Below, piece after piece: positions 46,751 through 62,600 of a DNA stretch of 64,000 bases; position 1 is the stretch's first letter; every line of letters begins with the position of its first letter. The notes beneath the pieces were generated by a model. It worked only from the letters and a program-made list of their open reading frames with translations. It ran no database searches and was not told the DNA's origin. The stretch is from Avena insularis. Taxonomy: Eukaryota; Streptophyta; Magnoliopsida; Poales; Poaceae. The stretch spans positions 204,730,941 to 204,794,940 of the forward strand of contig CM042684.1 of NCBI GenBank assembly GCA_023614405.1. The letters run 5' to 3'. The translations under genes were made by a program, and so were the position numbers.

Positions 46751-49700
46751 GTTGTTAGTAAAAATAACACACATGCAATGACACTGATGGATCCATAAGT
46801 GGATTGTGAAAATAACACACATGCAAAGACTCCGGTTGTTCTTACTAAGAAGAACACACATGCAATGACACTGGTGGATCCATTTGTGGTCTCTGAAGAG
46901 AACACACATTTCAATGACATAGGTGGATCCATATGTGGTATGTGAAAAGAACACACATGAAATGACTCCAGTTGTCGTTAGTTAAAAGAACACACATGCA
47001 ATGACACTGGTTGTTGTTAGTAAAAATAACACACATGCAATGACACTGGTGGATCCATAGGTGGATTCTGAAAAGAACAAACATGCAATGACTCTTGTTG
47101 TTGTTAGTAAAAAGAACACACATGCAAAGACACTGGTGGATCCATAGGTGATTATGAAAAGAACACACATGCAATTACTCTGGTTGTTAGTAAAAATAAC
47201 ACACATGCAATGACACTGGTGGATCCATAGGTGGTATGTGAAAATAATAGTCATGAAATGACTCCAGTTGTTGTTAGTAAAAAGAACACACATGCAATGA
47301 CACTGGTGGATCCATAGGTGGTATGTGAAAAGAACACACAAGCAATGACTCTGGTTGTTGTTAGTAAAAAGAACACACATGCAATGACACTGGTGGATCC
47401 ATAGGTGGTATGTGAAAATAATAGTCATGAAATGACTCCAGTTGTTGTTAGTAAAAAGAACACACATGCAATGACACTGGTGGATCCATAGGTGGTATGT
47501 GAAAAGAACACACAAGCAATGACTCTGGTTGTTGTTAGTAAAAAGAACACACATGCAATGACACTGGTGGATCCATGTGTGGTCTCTGAAGAGAACACAC
47601 ATTTCAATGACACTGGTGGATCCATATGTGGTATGTGAAAAGAACACACATGCAATGACTACGGTTGTTGTTAGTAAAAAGAACACACATGCAATGACAC
47701 TGGTGGATCCATGTGTGGTCTCTGAAGAGAACACACATCCAATTACTCTAGCTATTGTTAGTAAGAAGAGCACACATTTTAATGACACTGGTGGATCCAT
47801 AGGTGGTATGTGAAAAGAAAACACATGCAATGAATCCAGTTGTTGTTAGTAAAATGACCACACATGCAATCACTCTGGTTGTTGCTAGTAAAAATAACAC
47901 ACATGCAATGACACTGGTGGATCCATGTGTGGTCTCTGAAAAGAACACACATGCATTGACTCTAGTTGTTGTTAGTAAAAAGAACACACATGCAATGACT
48001 TTGGGTGTTGTTAGTAAAAAGAACACACATGCAATGACTCTGGCTGTTGTTAGTAAAAAGAACACACTTGCAATGACACTGGTGGATCCATATCTGGTAT
48101 GTGAAAAGAACACACATGCAATGACTCTGTTTATTGTTAGTAAAAAGAACACACATGCAATGACACTGTTGGATCCATGTGTGGTCTCTGAAGAGAACAC
48201 ACATTTCAATGACACTGGTGGATCCATATGTTGTATGTGAAAACAACACACATGAAATGACTCCAGTTGTTGTTAGTAAAAAGAACCCACATGCAATGAC
48301 ACTGGTGGATTCATGTGTGGTCTCTGAAGAGAACACGTATTTCAATGACACTGGTGGATCCATATGTGGTATGTGAAAAGAACACACATGAAATGACTCT
48401 AGTTGTTGTTAGTAAAAAGAACACACATGCAATGACACTGGTTGTTGTTAGTAAAAAGAACACACATGCAATGACACTGGTTGTTGTTAGTAAAAAGAAC
48501 ACACATGCAATGACACAGGTGGATCCATGTGTGGTCTCTCAAGAGAACACACATTTCAATGACACTGGGGGATCCATATGTGGTATGTGAAAAGAACACA
48601 CATGCAATGACTCCAGTTGTTGTTAGTAAAAATAACACACATGAAATGACACTGGTGGATCCATGTGTGGTATCGGAAGAGAATACGCATTTCAATGACA
48701 CTGGTGGATCCATATGTGGTATGTGAAAAGAACACACATGCAATGACAATGGTTGTTGTTAGTAAAAAGAACACACATGCAATGACACTTGTGGATCCAT
48801 AGGTGGATTGTGAAAAGAACACACATGCAAACGTCTCTGGTTGTTGTTAGTAAAAATAACACACATGCAATGACACTGGTGGATCTATAGGTGGATTGTG
48901 AAAAGAACACACATGCAATGAAACTACTGGATCCATATGTAGTATGTGAAAAGAATAGTCATGAAATAAATCCAATTCATGTTAGTAAAAAGAACACACA
49001 TGCAATGACACTGGTGGATCCATGTGTGGTCTCTAAGGAGAACACACGTTTCAATGACACTGGCGGATCCATATGTGGTATGTGAAAAGAACACACATGG
49101 AATGACACTGCTGGATCCATAGGTGGATTGTGAAAAGAACACACATGCAATGACTCTAGTTGTTGTTAGTAAAAAGAACACACATGCAATGACACTGCTG
49201 GATCACAGTGTGGTCTCTGAAGAGAACACCCATTTCAATGATACAGGTGGATCCATATGTGGTATGTGAAAAGAACACACATGAAATGACTCCAGTTGTC
49301 GTTAGTAAAAAGAACACACATGCAATGACACTGGTTGTTGTTAGTAAAAAGAACACACATGCAATGAAACTGGTGGATCCATAGGTGGATTCTGAAAAGA
49401 ACAAACATGCAATGACTCTGGTTGTTGTTAGTAAAAAGACCACACATGCAATGAAACTGGTGGATCCATAGGTGGATTGTGAAAAGAACACAAATGCAAT
49501 GACACTACTGGATCCATATGTGGTATGTGAAAATAATAGTCATAAAATGAATACAATTGTTGTTAGTAAAAAGAACACACATGCAATGACACTGGTGGAT
49601 CCATGTGTGGTCTCTAAAGAGAACACGCATTTCAATGACACTGGTGGATCCATATGTGGTATGTGAAAAGAACACACATGAAATGACTCCAGTTGTTGTT

Positions 49701-52700
49701 AATAAATAGAACACACATGCAATGACACTGGTTGTTGTTAGTAAAAAGAACACGCATGCAATGACACTGGTGGATCCATAGGTGGATTGTGAAAAGAACA
49801 CACATGCAATGACTCTAGTTGTTGTTAGTAAAAAGAACACACATGCAATGACACTGGTGGATCACAGTGTGGTCTCTGAAGAGACCACCCATTTCAATGA
49901 TACAGGTGGATCCATATGTGGTATGTGAAAAGAACACACATGAAATGACTCCAGTTGTCGTTAGTAAAAAGAACACACATGCAATGACACTGGTTGTTGT
50001 TAGTAAAAAGAACACACATGCAATGAAACTGGTGGATCCATAGGTGGATTCTGAAAAGAACAAACATGCAATGACTATGCTTGTTGTTAGTAAAAAGAAC
50101 ACACATGCAATGACACTGGTGGATCCATTGGTGGTATGTGAAAATACTAGTCATGAAATGACTCAAGTTGTTGTTAGTAAAAAGAACACACATTTCAATG
50201 ACACTGGTGGATCCATATGTGGTATGTGAAAAGAACACACATGCAATGACTCCAGTTGTTGTTAGTAAAAAGAACCCACATGCAATGACACTGGTGGATC
50301 CATGTGTGGTCTCTAAAGAGAACACACATTTCAATGACACTGGTGGATCCATATGTGGTATGTGAAAAGAACACACATGAAATAACTTCAGTTGTTGTTA
50401 GTAAAAAGAACACTCATGCAATGACACTGGTTGTTGTTAGTAAAAAGGACACACATGCAATGACACTGGTTGTTCTTAGTAAAAAGAACACACATGCAAT
50501 GACACAGGTGGATCCATAGGTGGTATGTGAAAAGAACACACATGCAATGACTCCAGTTGTTCTTAGTAAGAAGAACACACATGCAATGACACTGGTGGAT
50601 CCATGTGTGGTCTCTGAAGAGAACACACATTTCAATGACACAGGTGGATCCATATGTGGTATGTGAAAACAACAGACATGAAATGACTCCAGTTGTCGTT
50701 AGTAAAAAGAGCACACATGCAATGACACTGGTTGTTGTTAGTAAAAATAACACACATGCAATGACACTGGTGGATCCATAGGTGGATTCTGAAAAGAACA
50801 AATATGCAATGACTCTGGTTGTTGTTAGTAAAAAGAACACACATGCAATGACACTGGTGGATCCATAGGTGGTATGTGAAAGTAATAGTCATGCAATGAC
50901 ACTGGTTGTTGTTAGTAAAAAGAACACACATTGAATGACACTGGTGGATCCATATGTGGATTGTGAAAAGAACACACATGCAATGACTCTGGGTGTTGTT
51001 AGTAAAAAGCACACACATGCAATGAAACTGGTGGATTCATAGGTGGATTGTGAAAAGAACACAAATCCAATGACACTACTGGATCCATATGTGGTATGCG
51101 AAAAGAATAGTCATGAAATGAATCCAATTGTTGTTAGTAAAAAGAACACACATGGAATGACAATGGTGGATCCATGTGTGGTCTCTGAAGAGAACACACA
51201 TTTCAATGACACTGGTGGATCCATATGTAATATGTGAAAAGAACACACATGGAATGACTCCAGTTGTTGTTAGTAAATAGAACACGCATGCAATGACACT
51301 GGTTGTTGTTAGTAAAAAGAACACACATTGAATGACACTGGTGGATCCATAGGTGGATTGTGAAAAGAACACACATGTAATGACTCTGGGTGTTGTTAGT
51401 ACACACACATGCAATGAAACTGGTGGATCCATAGGTGGATTGTGAAAAGAACACAAATGCAATGACACTACTGGATCCATATGTGGTATGTGAAAAGAAC
51501 ACACATGCAATGACTCAAGTTGTTGTTAGTAAAAAGAACACACATGCAATGACACTGGTGGATCCATGTGTGGTCTCTAAAGAGAACACACATTTCAATG
51601 ACACAGGTGGATCCATATGTGGTATGTGAAAAGAACACACATGAAATGACTCTAATTGTCGTTAGTAAAAAGAACACACATGCAATGACAGTGTTTGTTG
51701 TTAGTAAAAAGAACACACATGCAATGACACTGGTTGTTGTTAGTAAAAAGAACACACATGCAATGACACAGGTGGATCCATAGGTGGTATGTGAAAAGAA
51801 CACACATGCAAAGACTCCAGTTGTTCTTAGTAAGAAGAACACACATGCAATGACACTGGTGGATCCATTTGTTGTCTCTGAAGAGAACACACATTTCAAT
51901 GACACAGGTGGATCCATATGTGGTATGTGAAAAGAACACACATGAAATGACTCCAGTTGTCGTTAGTAAAAAGAAAACACATGCAATGACACTGGTTGTT
52001 GTTAGTAAAAATAACACACATGCAATGACACTGGTGGATCCATAGGTGGATTCTGAAAAGAACAAACATGCAATGACTCTTGTTGTTGTTAGTAAAAAGA
52101 GCACACATGCAATGACACTGGTGGATCCATAGGTGGATTATGAAAAGAACACACATGCAATTACTCTGGTTGTTAGTAAAAAGAACACACATGCAATGAC
52201 ACTGGTGGATCCATAGGTGGTATGTGAAAATAATAGTCATGAAATGACTCCAGTTGTTGTTAGTAAAAAGAACACAAATGCAATGACACTGGTGGATCCA
52301 TAGGTGGTATGTTAAAAGAACACACAAGCAATGACTCTGGTTGTTGTTAGTAAAAAGAACACACATGCAATGACACTGGTGGATCCATGTGTGGTCTCTG
52401 AAGAGAACACACATTTCAATGACACTGGTGGATCCATATGTGGTATGTGAAAAGAACACACATGAAATGACTCCAATTGTTAGTAAATAGAACACACATG
52501 CAATGACACTGGTTGTTGTTAGTAAAAAGAACACACATGCAATGACACTAGTGGATCCATAGGTGGATTGTGAAAAGAACACACATGCAATGTCTCTGGT
52601 TGTTGTTAGTAAAAAGAACACACATGCAATGACACTGGTGGATCCATAGGTGGATTTTGAAAAGAACACACATGCAATGACACTAGTGGATCCATATGTC

Positions 52701-53975
52701 GTATGTGAAAAGAATAGTCATGAAATGACTCTAGTTGTTGTTAGTAAAAAAGAACACACATGCAATGACACTGGTGGATTATGAAAAGAACACACATGCA
52801 ATGACACAGGTGGATCCATATGTGGTATGTGAAAAGAATAGTCATGAAATGAATCTAGTTGTTGTTGGGTAAAAAGAACACACATGCAATGATACTGGTG
52901 GATCCATGTGTGGTCTCTCAAGAGAACACACATTTCAATGACACTAGTGGATCCATGTGTGGTCTCTAAAGAGAACACACATTTCAATGACACTGGTGGA
53001 TCCATATGTGGTATGTGAAAAGAACACACATGAAATGACTCCAGTTGTTGTTAGTAAAAATAACACACATGCAATGACACTGGTTGTTGTTAGTAAAAAG
53101 AACACACATGTAATGACACTGGTGGATCCATAGGTAGATTGTGAAAAGAACACACATGCAATGACTCTGGTTGTTAGTAAAAAGAACACACATGCAATGA
53201 CACTGGTTGATCCATGTGTGGTCTTTGAACAGAACACACATGCAATGACTCTGGCTGTTGTTAGTAAAAAGAGCACACATGCAATGACACTGGTGGATTC
53301 ATATGTGGTATGTGAAAAGAACACACATGCAATGACTCTAGTTGTTGTTAGTAAAAAGAACACACATGCAAAGACACTGGTGGATTCATGTGTGGTCTCT
53401 GAAGAGAACACACATTTCAATGAAACTGGTGGATCCATATGTGGTACGTGAAAAGAACATGCATGCAATGACCCTAGTTGTTGTTAGTAAAAAGAACACA
53501 CATGCAATGACACTGGTGGATCCATGTGTGGTCTCAGAAGAGAACACACATCCAATGACTCTAGCCATTGTTAGTAAGAACAGCACACATTTCAATGACA
53601 CTGGTGGATCCATAGGTGGTATGTGAAAACAACACACATGCAATGACTCCAGTGGTTGTTAGTAAAAAGAACACACATGCAATGACCCTGGTTGTTGTTA
53701 GTAAAAAGAACACACATGCAATGACCCTGGTTGTTGTGAGTAAAAAGAACACACATGCAATGACACTGGTGGATCCATGTGCGGTCTCTAAAAAGAACAC
53801 ACATTTCAATGACACTGGTGGATCCATATGTGGTATGTGAAAAGAACGCACATGCAATGACTCCAGTTGTTGTTAGTAAAAATAACACACATGCAATGAC
53901 ACTGGTGGATCCATGTGTGGTCTCCGGAGAGAATACGCATTTCAATGACACTTGTGGATCCATCTGGGGTATGTG
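44990..53975 (+). repeat. Segmental duplication within the array, offset 7,254 bp
   Basis: About 1.7 kb (roughly 44,990-46,720) recurs at 52,245-53,975. Five separate landmarks (45,690; 46,132; 46,307; 46,525; and the 'gggtaaaaag' linker near 45,604) repeat at 7,254-7,256. Confidence 0.82.
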
Positions 53976-56709
53976 AAAACAACACACATGCAATGACATT
54001 GGTTGTTGTTAGTAAAAAGAACACACATGCAATGCCACTGGTGGATCCATAGGTGGATTGTGAAAAGAACACACATGCAATGACTCTGGTTGTTGTTAGT
54101 AAAAAGATGACACATGCAATGAAACTGGCCGATCCATAGGTGGATTGTGAAAAGAACACAAATGCAATGACACTACTGGATCCATATGTGGTATGTGAAA
54201 AGAATAGTCATGAAATGAATCCAATTGTTGTTAGTAAAAAGAACACAAATGCAATGACACTGGTGGATCCATGTGTGGTCTCTAAAGAGTACACACATTT
54301 CAATGACACTGGTGGATCCATATATGGTATGTGAAAAGAACACACATGAAATGACTCCAGTTGTTGTCGGTAAAAAGAACACACATGCAATGACACTGGT
54401 TGTTGTTAGTAAAAAGAACACACATGCAATGACACTGGTGGATCCATAGGTGGATTATGAAAAGAACACACATGCAATGACTCTGGTTGTTAGTAAAAAG
54501 AACACACATGCAATGACACTGGTGGATCCATATGTGGTATGTGAAAAGAATAATCATGATATGACTCCAATTGTAGTTAGTTAAAATAACACACATGCAA
54601 TGACACTGGTGGATCCATGTGTGGTCTCTGAAGAGAACACACATACAATGACTCTGGCTGTTGTTAGTAAAAAAGAGCACACATTTCAATGACACTGGTG
54701 GATCCATATGTGTATGTGAAAAGAATAATCATGAAATGACTCCAGTTGTTGTTAGTAAAAAGAACACACATGCAATGACTCTGGCTGTTGTTAGTAAAAA
54801 GAGCACACATGCAATGCCACTGGTGGATTCATATGTGGCATGTGAAAAGAACACACATGCAATGACTCCAGTTGTTGTTAGTAAAAAGAACACACATGCA
54901 AATACACTGGTGGATTCATGTGTGGTCTCTGAAGAGAACACACATTTCAATGACACTGGTGGATCCATATGTGGTATGTGAAAAGAACACACATGCAATG
55001 ACTCTGGTTATTGTTAGTAAAAAGAACACACATGCAATGACACTGGTGGATCCATGTGTGGTCTCTGAAGAGCACACACATCCAATTAATCTAGCTGTTG
55101 TTAGTAAGAAGAGCACACATTTTAATGACACTGGTGGGTCCATAGGTGGTATGTGAAAAGAAAACACATGCAATGAATCCAGTTGTTGTTAGTAAAATGA
55201 ACACACATGCAATGACTCTGGTTGTTGCTAGTAAAAATAACACACATGCAATGATACTGGTGGATCCATGTGTGGTCTCTGAAAAGAACACACATTTCAA
55301 TGACACTGGTGGATCCATATGTGGTATGTGAAAAGAACACACATGCAATCACTCCAGTTGTTGTTAGTAAAAATAACACACATGCAATGACACTGGTGGA
55401 TCCATGTGTGGTATCGGAAGAGAATACGCATTTAAATGACACTGGTGGATCCATATGTGGTATGTGAAAAGAACACACATGCAATGACAATGGTTGTTCT
55501 TAGTAAAAAGAACACACATGCAATGACACTTGTGGATCCATAGGTGGATTGTGAAAAGAACACACATGCAATATCTCTGGTTGTTGTTAGTAAAAATAAC
55601 ACACATGCAATGACACTGGTGGATCCATAGGTGGATTGTGAAAAGAACACACATGAAATGACACTGGTGGATCCATATGTAGTATGTGAAAAGAATAGTC
55701 ATGAAATGACTCCAGTTGTTGTTAGTAAAAAGAACACGCATGCAATGACATTGGTAGATCCATGTGTGGTCTCTGAAGAGAAAACACATGCAATGACTCT
55801 AGCTATTGTTAGTAAAAAGAGCACACATGCAATGAAACTGGTGGATACATATGTGGTATGTGAAAAGAATAGTCATGAAATGACTCCAGTTGTTGTTAGT
55901 AAAAATAACACACATGTAATGACACTGGTGGATCCATGTATGGTCTCTGAAGAGAACACACATGCAATGACTCTGGCTGTTGTTAGTAAAAATAGCACAC
56001 ATTTCAATGACACTGGTGGATCCATATGTGGTATGTGAAAAGAACACATATGAAATGACTCCCGTTGTTGTTAGTAAAAAGAACACACATGCAATGACAC
56101 TGGTGGATCCATGTGTGGTCTCCGAAGAGAACACACGTTTCAATGACACTGGTGGATCCATATGTGGTATGTGAAAAGAACACACATGCAATGACATTGG
56201 TTGTTGTTAGTCAAAAGAACATACATGCAATGACACTGGTGGATCCATAGGTGGATTGTGAAAAGAACACACATGTAATGTCTCTGGTTGTTGTTAGTAA
56301 AAAGAACACACATGCAATCACACTGGTGGATCAATAGGTGGATTGTGAAAAGAACACACATGCAATCACACTGGTGGATCCATATGTGGTATGTGAAAAG
56401 AATAGTCATGAAATGACTCTAGTTGTTGTTAGTAAAAAGAACACACATGCAATGGCACTGGTGGATTATGAAAAGAACACACATGCAATGACACAGGTGG
56501 ATCCATATGTGGTATGTGAAAAGAATAGTCATGAAATGAATCCAGTTGTTGTTGGGTAAAAAGAACACACATGCAATGACACTCGTGGATCCATGTGTGG
56601 TCTCTCAAGAGAACACACATTTCAATGACACTAGTGGATCCATGTGTGGTCTCTGAAGAGAACACACATTTCAATGACACTGGTGGATCCATATGTGGTA
56701 TGTGAAAAG

Positions 56710-59610
56710 AACACACATGAAATGACTCCAGTTGTTGTTAGTAAAAATAACACACATGCAATAACACTGGTTGTTGTCAGTAAAAAGAACACACATGCAA
56801 TGACAGTGGTGGATCCATAGGTAGATTGTGAAAACAACACACATGCAATGACTCTGGTTGTTAGTAAAAAGAACACACATGCAATGACACTGATGGATCC
56901 ATGTGTGGTCTCTGAAGAGAACACACATGCAATGACTCTGGCCGTTGTTAGTAAAAAGACAACACATTTCAATGACACTGGTGGATCCATATGTGGTATG
57001 TGAAAAGAATAATCATGAACTGACTCCAGTTGTTGTTAGTTAAAAGAACACACATGCAATGACACTAGTGGATCCATGTGTGGTCTCTAAAGAGAACACA
57101 CGTGCAATGACTCCAATTGTTGTTAGTAAAAAGAACACACATACAATGACTCTGGTTGTTGTTAGTAAAAAGAACACACATGCAATGACACTAGTGGATC
57201 CATGTGTGGTCTCTGAAAAGAACACACATTTCCATGACACTGGTGGATCCATATGTGGTATGTGAAAGGAACACACATGCAATGACTCCAGTTGTTGTTA
57301 GTAAAAATAACACACATGCAATGACACTGGTGGATCCATGTGTGGTCTCTAAAGATATTACGCATTTCAATGACACTGGTGGATCCATATGTGGTATGCG
57401 AAAATAACACACATGCAATGACATTTGTTGTTGTTAGTAAAAAGAACACACATGCAATGACACTGGTGGATCCATAGGTGGATTGTGAAAAGAACACACA
57501 TGCAATGACTCTGGTTGTTGTTAGTAAAAAGAACACACATGCAATGACACTGGTGAATCCATAGGTGGATTGTGAAAAGAACACACATGCAATGACACTG
57601 GTGGATCCATATGTGGTATGTGAAAAGAATAGTCATGAAATGACTCCAGTTGTTGTTAGTAAAAAGAACACACATGCAATGACACTGGTGGATTATGAAA
57701 AGAACACACATGCAATGACACAGGTGGATCCATATGTGGTATGTGAAAAGAATAGTCATGAAATGAATCCAGTTGTTGTTGGGTAAAAAGAACACACATG
57801 CAATGACACTCGTGGATCCATGTGTGGTCTCTCAAGAGAACACACATTTCAATGACACTAGTGGATCCATGTGTGGTCTCTGAAGAGAACACACATTTCA
57901 ATGACACTGGTGGATCCATATGTGGTATGTGAAAAGAACACACATGAAATGACTCCAGTTGTTGTTAGTAAAAATAACACACATGCAATAGCACTGGTTG
58001 TTGTTAGTAAAAAGAACACACATGCAATGACACTAGTGGATCCATAGGTAGATTGTGAAAAGAACACACATGCAATGACTCTGGTTGTTAGTAAAAAGAA
58101 CACACATGCAATGACACTGGTGGATCCATGTGTGGTCTCTGAAGAGAACACACATGCAATGACTCTGGCCGTTGTTAGTAAAAAGAGCACACATTTCAAT
58201 GACACTGGTGGATCCATATGCGGTATGTGAAAAGAACACACATGCAATGACACTAGTTGTTGTTAGTAAAAAGAACACACATGCAATGACACTGGTGGAT
58301 CCATAGGTGGACTATGAAAAGAACACACATGCACTGACTCTGGTTGTTGTTAGTAAAAAGAACACACATGCAATGAAACTGGTGGATCCATAGGTGGATT
58401 GTGAAAAGAACACACATGCAATGACACTGCTGGATCCATATGTGGTATGTGAAAAGAATAGTCATGAAATTAATCCAATTGTTGTTAGTAAAAAGAACAC
58501 ACATGCAATAACACTGGTGGATCCATGTGTGGTCTCTGAAGAGAACACACATTTCAATGACACTGGTGGATCCATATGTGGTATGTGAAAAGAACACATA
58601 TGAAATGACTCCCGTTGTTGTTAGTAAAAAGAACACACATGCAATGACACTGGTGGATCCATGTGTGGTCTCCGAAGAGAACACACATTTCAATGACACT
58701 GGTGGATCCATATGTGGTATGTGAAAAGAACACACATGCAATGACTCTAGTTGTTGTTATTAAAAATAACACACATGCAATAACACTGGTTGTTGTTAGT
58801 AAAAAGAACACACATGCAATGACACTGGTGGATCCATAGGTAGATTGTGAAAAGAACACACATGCAATGACTCTGGTTGTTAATAAAAAGAACAAACATG
58901 CAATGACACTGGTGGATCCATGTGTGGTCTCTGAAGAGAACACACATGCAATGACTCTGGCCGTTGTTAGTAAAAAGAGCACACATTTCAATGACACTGG
59001 TGGATCCATATGTGTTATGTGAAAAGAATAATCATGAACTGACTCAAGTTGTTGTTAGTTAAAAGAACACACATGCAATGACACTAGTGGATCCATGTGT
59101 TGTCTCTGAAGAGAACACACATGCAATGACTCCAATTGTTGTTAGTAAAAAGAACACACATGCAATGACTCTGGTTGTTGTTAGTAAAAAGAACACACAT
59201 GCAATGACACTAGTGGATCCATGTGTGGTCTCTGAAAAGAACACACATTTCCATGACACTGGTGGATCCATATGTGGTATGTGAAAAGAACACACATGCA
59301 ATGACTCTAGTTGTTGTTAGTAAAAATAACACACATGCAATGACACTGGTGGATCCATGTGTGGTCTCTAAAGATATTACGCATTTCAATGACACTGGTG
59401 GATCCATATGTGGTATGCGAAAATAACACACATGCAATGACATTGGTTGTTGTTAGTAAAAAGAACACACATGCAATGACACTGGTCGATCCATAGGTGG
59501 ATTGTGAAAAGAACACACATGCAATGACTCTGTTGTTGTTAGTAAAAAGAACACACATGCAATGACACTGGTGGATCCATAGGTGGATTGTGAAAAGAAC
59601 ACAGATGCAA
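56710..59610 (+). repeat. Tandem duplication within the array, offset 2,019 bp
   Basis: Segments 57,059-57,407 and 59,078-59,426 match at a constant offset of 2,019, including the rare 'aaagatattacgcatttc' unit (57,352 and 59,371). Confidence 0.82.
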
Positions 59611-62600
59611 TGACACTGGTGGATCCATCTGTGGTATGTGAAAAGAATAGTCATGAAATGACTTCAGTTGTTGTTAGTAAAAAGAACACACATGCAATGA
59701 CACTGGTGGATCCATGTGTGGTCTCTGAATAGAACACACATACAATTACTCTGGTTGTTGTTAGTAAAAAGAACACACATGCAATGCAACTGGTGGATAC
59801 ATATGTGGTATGTGAAAAGAATAGTCATGAAATCACTCCAGTTGTTGTCAGTAAAAAGAACACACATGCAATGACACTTGTGGATCCATGTATGGTCTCT
59901 GAAGAGAACACACATGCAATGACTCTGGCTGTTGTTAGTAAAAACAGCACACATTTCAATGACACTTGTGGATCCATATGTGGTATGTGAAAAGAATAGT
60001 CATGAAATTAATCCAATTGTTGTTAGTAAAAAGAACACACATGCAATTACACTGGTGGATCCATAGGTAGATTGTGAGAAGAACACACATGCAATGACTA
60101 TGCTTGTTAGTAAAAAGAACACACATGCAATGACACTGGTGGATCCATAGGTGGATTGTGAAAAGAACACACATGCAATGACACTGGGGGATCCATATTT
60201 GGTATGTGAAAAGAATAGTCATGAAAAGACTCCAGTTGTTGTTAGTAAAAAGAACACACATGCAATGACACTGGTGGATCCATGTGTGGTCTCTGAAGAG
60301 AACACACATGCAATGACTCTGGCTGTTGTTAGTAAAAAGAGCACACATTTCAATGACACTGGTGGATCCATATGTGGTATGTGAAAAGAATAATCATGAA
60401 CTGACTCCAGTTGTTGACACTAGTGGATCCATGTGTGGTCTCTGAACAGAACACACATGCAATGACTCTAGCTGTTGTTAGTAAAAAGAGCACACATGCA
60501 ATGACACTAGTGCATTCATATGTGGTATGTCAAAAGAACACACATGCAATGACTCCAGTTGTTGTTAGTAAAAACAACACACATGCAAAGACACTAGTGG
60601 ATTCATGTGTGGTCTCTGAAGAGAACACACATTTCAATGACACTGGTGGATCCATATGTAGTATGTGAAAAGAACACACATGCAATGACTCCAGTTGTTG
60701 TTAGTAAAAAGAACACACATGCAATGACACTGGTGCATCCATATGTGGTATGCAAAAATAACACACATGCAATGACATTGGTGTTGTTAGTAAAAAGAAC
60801 ACACATGCAATGACACTGGTGGATCCATAGGTGGACTGTGAAAAGAACACACATGCACTGACTCTGGTTGTTGTTAGTAAAAATAACACACATGCAATGA
60901 AACTGGTGGATCCATAGGTGGATTGTGAAAAGAACACACATGCAATGACACTGCTGGATCCCTATGTGGTATGTGAAAAGAATAGTTATGAAATTAATCC
61001 AACTGTTGTTAGTAAAAAGAACACACATGCAATGACACTGGTCGATCCATGTGTGGTCTCTGAAGAGAACACACATTTCAATGACACTGGTGGATCCATA
61101 TGTGGTATGTGAAAAGAACACATATGAAATGACATTGGTTGTTGTTAGTCAAAAGAACATACATGCAATGACACTGGTGCATCCATAGGTGGATTGTGAA
61201 AAGAACACACATGCAATGTCTCTGGTTGTTGTTAGTAAAAAGAACACACATGCAATGACACTGGTGGATCCATATGTGGTATGTGAAAAGAATAGTCATG
61301 AAATGACTCTAGTTGTTGTTAGTAAAAAGAACACACATGCAATGACACTGGTGGATTATGAAAAGAACACACATGCAATGACACAGGTGGATCCATATGT
61401 GGTATGTGAAAAGAATAGTCATGAAATGAATCCAGTTGTTGTTGGGTAAAAAGAACACACATGCAGTGACACTCGTGGATCCATGTGTGGTCTCTCAAGA
61501 GAACACACATTTCAATGACACTAGTGGATCCATGTGTGGTCTCTGAAGAGAACACACATTTCAATGACACTGGTGGATCCATATGTGGTATGTGAAAAGA
61601 ACACACATGAAATGACTCCAGTTGTTGTTAGTAAAAATAACACACATGAAATAACACTGGTTGTTGTTAGTAAAAAGAACACACATGCAATGACACTGGT
61701 GGATCCATAGGTAGATTGTGAAAAGAACACACATGCAATGACTCTGGTTGTTAGTAAAAAGAACAAACATGCAATGACACTGGTGGATCCATGTGTGGTC
61801 TCTGAAGAGAACACACATGCAATGACTCAGGCCGTTGTTAGTAAAAAGAGCACACATTTCAATGACAATGGTGGATCCATATGTGGTATGTGAAAAGAAT
61901 AATCATGAACTGACTCCAGTTGTTGTTAGTTAAAAGAACACACATGCAATGACACTAGTGGATCCATGTGTGGTCTCTGAAGAGAACACACATGCAATGA
62001 CTCCAATTGTTGTTAGTAAAAAGAACACACATGCAATGACTCTGGTTGTTGTTAGTAAAAATAACACACATGCAATGACACTAGTGGATCCATGTGTGGT
62101 CTCTGAAAAGAACACACATTTCCATGACACTGGTGGATCCATATGTGGTATGTGAAAAGAACACACATGCAATGACTCCAGTTGTTGTTAGTAAAAATAA
62201 CACACATGCAATGACACTGGTGGATCCATGTGTGGTCTCTAAAGATATTACGAATTTCAATGACACTGGTGCATCCATATGTGGTATGCAAAAATAACAC
62301 ACATGCAATGACATTGGTGTTGTTAGTAAAAAGAACACACATGCAATGACACTGGTGGATCCATAGGTGGATTGTGAAAAGAACACACATGCAATGACTC
62401 TGGTTGTTGTTAGTAAAAAGAACACACATGCAATGACACTGGTGGATCCATAGGTGGATTGTGAAAAGAACACAGATGCAATGACACTGGTGGATCCATA
62501 TGTGGTATGTGAAAAGAATAGTCATGAAATGACTCCAGTTGTTGTTAGTAAAAAGAACACACATGCAATGACACTGGTGGATCCATGTGTGGTCTCTGAA